NCBI RefSeq assembly: GCF_025421775.1
Contig: NZ_JAOEFX010000003.1
Coordinates: 248,001-312,000 of the forward strand
Origin: Paenarthrobacter aurescens
GTDB lineage: Bacteria; Actinomycetota; Actinomycetes; Actinomycetales; Micrococcaceae
Direction: 5' to 3'
DNA: 64,000 nucleotides
A program made the translations under genes and the position numbers. Of this stretch, positions 60,420 through 64,000 are shown one piece after another. How positions within the stretch are numbered: position 1 is the stretch's first letter; each line of letters opens with the position of its first letter. The notes below the pieces were generated by a model. The model searched no databases, had not been told where the DNA came from, and saw nothing but the letters and a program-made list of their open reading frames with translations.

Positions 60420-61832
60420 ATGAGCACCGATACCGCACTCCTGGACGCCGGACTCAACTCCGAGGCGCTTCCGTCCACGCTCTTCCGTTTCGCGACTGCC
60501 GGTTCGGTGGACGACGGCAAGTCCACTTTGGTGGGCCGCCTCCTTCACGATTCGAAGGCGATTCTTGCTGACACGCTCGACGCCGTTGCCCGCACCTCTG
60601 CGGACCGCGGCTTCGGCGGGGAAAAGGGCGGGATCGACCTCGCCCTCCTGACCGATGGCCTGCGTGCCGAGCGCGAGCAGGGAATCACCATCGATGTGGC
60701 CTACCGCTACTTCGCAACGGACCGCCGCAGCTTCATCCTGGCGGACTGCCCCGGCCACGTTCAGTACACCAAGAACACGGTGACCGGCGCGTCCACTGCG
60801 GATGCCGTCGTCGTACTCATCGACGCCCGTAAGGGTGTCCTGGAGCAGACCCGACGGCACCTGTCCGTGCTGCAACTGCTGCGCGTTGCCCACGTGATTG
60901 TGGCCGTGAACAAGATCGACCTGGTGGACTTCAGCGAGCAGGTGTTCCGCGACATCGAAGCGGACGTGCAGAAGGTTGCCCGCGAGCTTGGCCTTGGGTC
61001 TGATGGTGTGGCCGACTTGCTGGTGGTTCCCGTTTCGGCGCTGGACGGCGACAACGTGGTGGACCGCTCCGAGCGCACCCCTTGGTACACGGGTCCGGCG
61101 CTGCTGGAGGTCCTCGAAACCCTCCCGGCGGCTGACGAGCTCGAGGCAGACCTGGAGAGCTTCCGTTTCCCGGTCCAGCTGGTGATCCGTCCTCAGGGTG
61201 CCCTGGCACCGGATGCTGTTGCTGGCGGGCTCGATGTGGAGGCGTACCGCGATTACCGTGCCTATGCAGGCCAGATCACTGAGGGCTCGGTGAAGGTTGG
61301 TGACGAAGTTTCCGTTATCAGCCCGGGTCACGAGCCGCGCACCACCACCGTTGTGGGCATCGATTTTGCCGGCCAGTCGCTGGAAGAAGCTGCCGCTCCG
61401 CAGTCGGTGGCTGTCCGTTTGGCTGACGAGATCGACATCGCCCGTGGCGACACCATCGCCGCCGCCGGCACGGTCCGCGAGAGCACTGCTGACCTGTATG
61501 CGTCGTTGGCTTGGCTCTCGCCGAAGCCGCTCCGCGAAGGCCAGAAGGTCTTGGTGAAGCACGGTACGCGCACGGTCCAGGCACTGGTCCGGAACGTCAC
61601 CGGCAAGCTGGACCTCGCCACGTTCAACGTGGAGCCCGCGTCCAACCTGGAGCTCAACGACATCGGACACGCACAGCTCCGACTCTCTGCTCCGTTGCCG
61701 TTGGAGAACTACCTGCACCACCGCCGCACCGGCGCTTTCCTGGTGATCGACCCCATCGACGGCAACACCCTTGCTGCCGGTCTGGTGAAGGACCACCCAG
61801 GCGACCACGAAGACGAACGTTACGTCATCTAG
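60420..61832 (+). CDS. cysN: Sulfate adenylyltransferase GTPase subunit
   Basis: 470 residues starting directly at the base after the cysD stop. GTP-binding motifs: G1 GSVDDGKSTLVGRL, G3 DCPGHVQYTKNTV, G4 NKIDLVDF, then elongation-factor-like domains 2 and 3. It lacks a fused CysC kinase domain. GTP hydrolysis drives APS formation by CysD. A strong hairpin follows. Confidence 0.95.
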   Translation: MSTDTALLDAGLNSEALPSTLFRFATAGSVDDGKSTLVGRLLHDSKAILADTLDAVARTSADRGFGGEKGGIDLALLTDGLRAEREQGITIDVAYRYFATDRRSFILADCPGHVQYTKNTVTGASTADAVVVLIDARKGVLEQTRRHLSVLQLLRVAHVIVAVNKIDLVDFSEQVFRDIEADVQKVARELGLGSDGVADLLVVPVSALDGDNVVDRSERTPWYTGPALLEVLETLPAADELEADLESFRFPVQLVIRPQGALAPDAVAGGLDVEAYRDYRAYAGQITEGSVKVGDEVSVISPGHEPRTTTVVGIDFAGQSLEEAAAPQSVAVRLADEIDIARGDTIAAAGTVRESTADLYASLAWLSPKPLREGQKVLVKHGTRTVQALVRNVTGKLDLATFNVEPASNLELNDIGHAQLRLSAPLPLENYLHHRRTGAFLVIDPIDGNTLAAGLVKDHPGDHEDERYVI

Positions 61833-61848
61833 GGTCACACGTAGTCAC

Positions 61849-61920
61849 AAAACCGCAGCTTGTTCGCGACCCCTCACGTTGTACGGCGGGAATTTCGAAC
61901 AGGCTGCGGTTTTCTTTTTT
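61849..61920 (+). terminator. Long hairpin after cysN, close to the mmuM start
   Basis: AAAACCGCAGCTTGTTCG (61849-61866) pairs with CGAACAGGCTGCGGTTTT (61896-61913), with one G-T pair, then CTTTTTT. The mmuM ATG is only 20 nt further on, so it may also act as a leader attenuator. Confidence 0.8.
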
Positions 61921-61939
61921 GGAGTCTTTGGAAGGTCGC

Positions 61940-62893
61940 ATGGCACAGAACACCACCCTCAGCACGCTCCTGGAAGCCGGCACGGACTTGGTCCTGGACG
62001 GCGCCCTGGCCACGGAATTGGAGGCCCTCGGCTGCGACCTTGAAGATCCGTTGTGGTCGGCCAAGGTCCTGCTGGAGCAGCCACACCTGATCAAGCAGGT
62101 CCATCGCGACTATTTCGACGCCGGTGCCTCCGTGGCCATCACGGCCAGCTACCAGGCGACGCCGCAGGGTTTTGCGCGGCGCGGATTGTCCGTTGAAGAA
62201 TCGTTGGAGCTGGTGGCTTTGAGCGTCCGATTGGCGGACGAAGCACGGCAGGAAGCCTTGGCGGAGGGTTCCGCGAGAGGGCCGCTTTTGGTTGCTGGAT
62301 CCGTTGGGCCCTACGGGGCCTACCTTGCCGATGGCTCCGAGTACCGGGGTGATTACACGCTTTCCGCCGCGGAATCCCGGGACTTCCACCGCCCGCGCAT
62401 TGCGGCGCTTGTAGAGGCCGGCGCGGATTTCCTGGCGTGCGAGACGCTGCCGTCGTTTGCCGAAGCGGAGGCGCTGTTGGCGCTCGTGGCGGAGTTCGAC
62501 GTCGAATCCTGGTTTACGTTTACGCTGCGGGACAGCAGCCAGATCAGTGATGGAACGCCCCTTGAGGAAGTCGCTGCGCTGCTGCGCGCGGAACCGCGCG
62601 TGGCCGCCGTCGGGGTCAATTGTGTACCGCTGGAACTGGTGACGGACGCGCTGGGCACTCTGCAGCGGGCCTCCGACAAGCCGCTGGTGGCTTACCCGAA
62701 TTCGGGCGAGACCTACGACGCCGTGACCAAGACGTGGGGTCCGTCGGAGGGCGTTCAAGGTAACGGAACGTTGGCGGGCAATGCCGCTGTTTGGCTTGAC
62801 CGGGGCGCCCATCTCATAGGTGGCTGCTGCCGCACAACACCGCGCGACATAGAAGGCCTGGCAGCGAATATGACGCCACGTGAACCCGCGTGA
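61940..62893 (+). CDS. mmuM: Homocysteine S-methyltransferase
   Basis: Methylates homocysteine from S-methylmethionine. 317 residues from ATG 61940, with GGAAGG 5 nt upstream; the much longer frame back to 61511 overlaps cysN and is rejected. Motifs: LVLDGALATELEALG, GSVGPYGAYLADGSEY, and the zinc cysteines in VGVNC and GGCCRT near the C-terminus. It follows the sulfur-assimilation operon after a hairpin with almost no room for a promoter, so expression may depend on readthrough. Confidence 0.92.
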   Translation: MAQNTTLSTLLEAGTDLVLDGALATELEALGCDLEDPLWSAKVLLEQPHLIKQVHRDYFDAGASVAITASYQATPQGFARRGLSVEESLELVALSVRLADEARQEALAEGSARGPLLVAGSVGPYGAYLADGSEYRGDYTLSAAESRDFHRPRIAALVEAGADFLACETLPSFAEAEALLALVAEFDVESWFTFTLRDSSQISDGTPLEEVAALLRAEPRVAAVGVNCVPLELVTDALGTLQRASDKPLVAYPNSGETYDAVTKTWGPSEGVQGNGTLAGNAAVWLDRGAHLIGGCCRTTPRDIEGLAANMTPREPA

Positions 62894-63048
62894 ACCTTGA
62901 TTTCTACGGGATTGAAGCCGAAATATGACAGTCCCTACTGTGAAGGCATGACCTCTCCGGAATGGTCCTTGCTTGCCCTCAACGGGCGATGTCACGGGGC
63001 CTGATCTTCGCCCCCTTCGCATCCCACATCTTCTAAGGACCCACCCTC

Positions 63049-64000
63049 ATGTCGAACACTCCCGAGTCACAGAAACCCGATTCCGGTACCACCCGCATCG
63101 TCGCTGGTGAGACCGCATCCAAGCCCAAGCGCCGCCGCACCCTGGAAATCGGCCTGGCCGTCGGCTTGGTGCTGCTGATCGGTGCGGGTGCCGCGGTTGC
63201 TTCCGCTGTTTCGCAGAACAACCAGGCCGCGCCGGTTCCGACCACGTCGCCGGCTGCTGAGTTGAAGCTCGGTTATTTCAGCAACGTCACGCACGGCCCG
63301 GCGCTGGTAGGCACCAGCAAGGGCCTGATCGCGAAGGAGCTCGGCGATACCAAGCTGAGCACGCAGGTCTTCAATGCCGGCCCCGCCGCGATTGAGGCCT
63401 TGAACGCCGGCGCCATCGACGCCACGTATATTGGCCCGAACCCGGCCATCAACTCCTTCGTCAAGAGCAAGGGCGAGTCCATCAGCATCATCGCCGGTGC
63501 AGCGTCCGGTGGTGCGCAGTTGGTGGTGAAGCCGGAGATCAACTCCGCGGCCGATCTCAAGGGCAAGATCCTCAGTTCCCCGCAGCTCGGTGGAACCCAG
63601 GACGTGGCACTCCGGGCCTGGCTTGGTGGCCAGGGTTTTAAGACCAACACTGATGGCAGCGGCGACGTGAACATCAACCCCACCGAGAACGCCCAGTCGC
63701 TGAAGCTCTTCCAGGATGGAAAGCTCGACGGCGCGTGGTTGCCGGAGCCGTGGGCCTCCCGCCTGGTGCTCGAAGCCGGCGCGAAGGTTCTGGTCGATGA
63801 GAAGGACCTGTGGGAGAACGGTGACTTCACCACCACCATCCTCATTGTGAACAAGAAGTTCGCAGCCGAGCACCCGGAAACCGTGAAGGCTCTCCTGAAG
63901 GGCCACGTGGAATCGGTGAACTGGCTCAACTCCGCTTCCGCTGAGGAGAAGGCGACCACCATCAACGCGGTCCTCAAGGACACGGCAGGCAAGCCGCTTC
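63049..64000 (+). CDS. ABC transporter binding protein, sulfonate/taurine type (incomplete at window end)
   Basis: 317 complete codons, running off the window end. The N-terminal 25 residues are cytoplasmic in character (MSNTPESQKPDSGTTRI), then one hydrophobic segment (LEIGLAVGLVLLIGAGAAVA) without a lipobox Cys. The NMT1/SsuA-like fold begins LKLGYFSNVTHGPALVG, then GAIDATYIGPNPAINSF and WLPEPWASRLVLEAGAK. Ligands of this family include sulfonates, taurine and nitrate. The sulfur context favours an organosulfur ligand. AAGGA lies 9 nt before the ATG. Confidence 0.85.
   Translation, partial: MSNTPESQKPDSGTTRIVAGETASKPKRRRTLEIGLAVGLVLLIGAGAAVASAVSQNNQAAPVPTTSPAAELKLGYFSNVTHGPALVGTSKGLIAKELGDTKLSTQVFNAGPAAIEALNAGAIDATYIGPNPAINSFVKSKGESISIIAGAASGGAQLVVKPEINSAADLKGKILSSPQLGGTQDVALRAWLGGQGFKTNTDGSGDVNINPTENAQSLKLFQDGKLDGAWLPEPWASRLVLEAGAKVLVDEKDLWENGDFTTTILIVNKKFAAEHPETVKALLKGHVESVNWLNSASAEEKATTINAVLKDTAGKPL

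Noticed and set aside
59520..61838. A 772-residue open frame on the minus strand opposite cysD/cysN
   Set aside because: It is the GC-skewed shadow of well-defined genes, and its composition (His, Val and Gly-rich, with no motifs) is typical of antisense frames in high-GC DNA.
61511..61939. Upstream extension of mmuM into cysN
   Set aside because: Overlaps the 3' end of cysN and crosses the hairpin. ATG 61940 has a Shine-Dalgarno.
62894..63048. SAM or other riboswitch before the sulfonate-type binding protein
   Set aside because: I could not find the conserved core of a known SAM riboswitch, only short GC-rich pairings. A covariance-model search would decide.

Overview
The window is high-GC DNA from an actinobacterium, most likely an Arthrobacter/Paenarthrobacter-type member of the Micrococcaceae. 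The clues are the secreted proteins ending in S-layer-homology repeats with the 'NRDAMAAFLYR' signature, the menaquinone pathway, DUF2510 membrane proteins, a DUF559 endonuclease-fold protein and many GTG/TTG or leaderless starts. No rRNA, tRNA, CRISPR array, prophage or insertion sequence was seen. The taxonomic call is an inference from protein character.

Layout. 1-5.9 kb (minus strand): a polysaccharide-related block with a heparinase II/III-like protein (cut by the window edge), UDP-GlcNAc 2-epimerase (wecB), a small membrane protein, a secreted DUF4434 protein and a YdcF-like protein. 6-10.4 kb: an Lrp-type regulator divergent from a 2-oxoacid dehydrogenase E1alpha-E1beta-E2 operon, probably for branched-chain oxoacids. 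10.5-18.3 kb: a polysaccharide pyruvyl transferase, a metallo-hydrolase, two secreted surface proteins (one with seven cysteine-free chaplin-like repeats and an LAxTG anchor), an MFS transporter and an alpha/beta hydrolase. 18.4-24.4 kb: two tandem paralogous subtilisin-like proteases with SLH repeats and near-identical promoters. 24.4-28.9 kb: an M28 aminopeptidase, a membrane acyltransferase and a PAP2 phosphatase. 29-34.8 kb: a LacI-controlled sugar locus (ABC transporter, intracellular GH32 fructosidase, repressor). 34.9-36.8 kb: small membrane and hypothetical proteins. 36.8-40 kb: menC and a PhoX phosphatase.

40-44.1 kb is a persulfide/sulfide-handling island: an MBL-pseudorhodanese-rhodanese fusion like CstB, three rhodaneses (one with DUF2892), a TauE/SafE exporter and a divergent CsoR-family repressor with two cysteines and no metal-binding His, as in CstR. 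44.1-53.3 kb holds menaquinone genes (menD, an isochorismate synthase, menG, a geranylgeranyl-reductase-family flavoprotein and a polyprenyl diphosphate synthase), interrupted by a polar amino-acid ABC transporter. 53.3-56 kb has a DUF559 gene bracketed by four copies of an 18-bp motif, a SMI1/KNR4-like protein and a TRIC-family channel. 56-64 kb is assimilatory sulfur metabolism: sirohydrochlorin chelatase, sulfite reductase, cysH-cysD-cysN, homocysteine S-methyltransferase and the start of a sulfonate/taurine-type ABC binding protein.

Across the window, several start codons lie exactly 6 nt after a TANNNT -10 box, which predicts leaderless mRNAs for menC, menD, the sulfite reductase and others. 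Many operons end in strong GC-rich hairpins. The most unusual items are the LAxTG protein with chaplin-like repeats, the DUF559 gene with its repeat motif, the CstR-type island with its operators, and the twin SLH proteases sharing a direct-repeat activator site.
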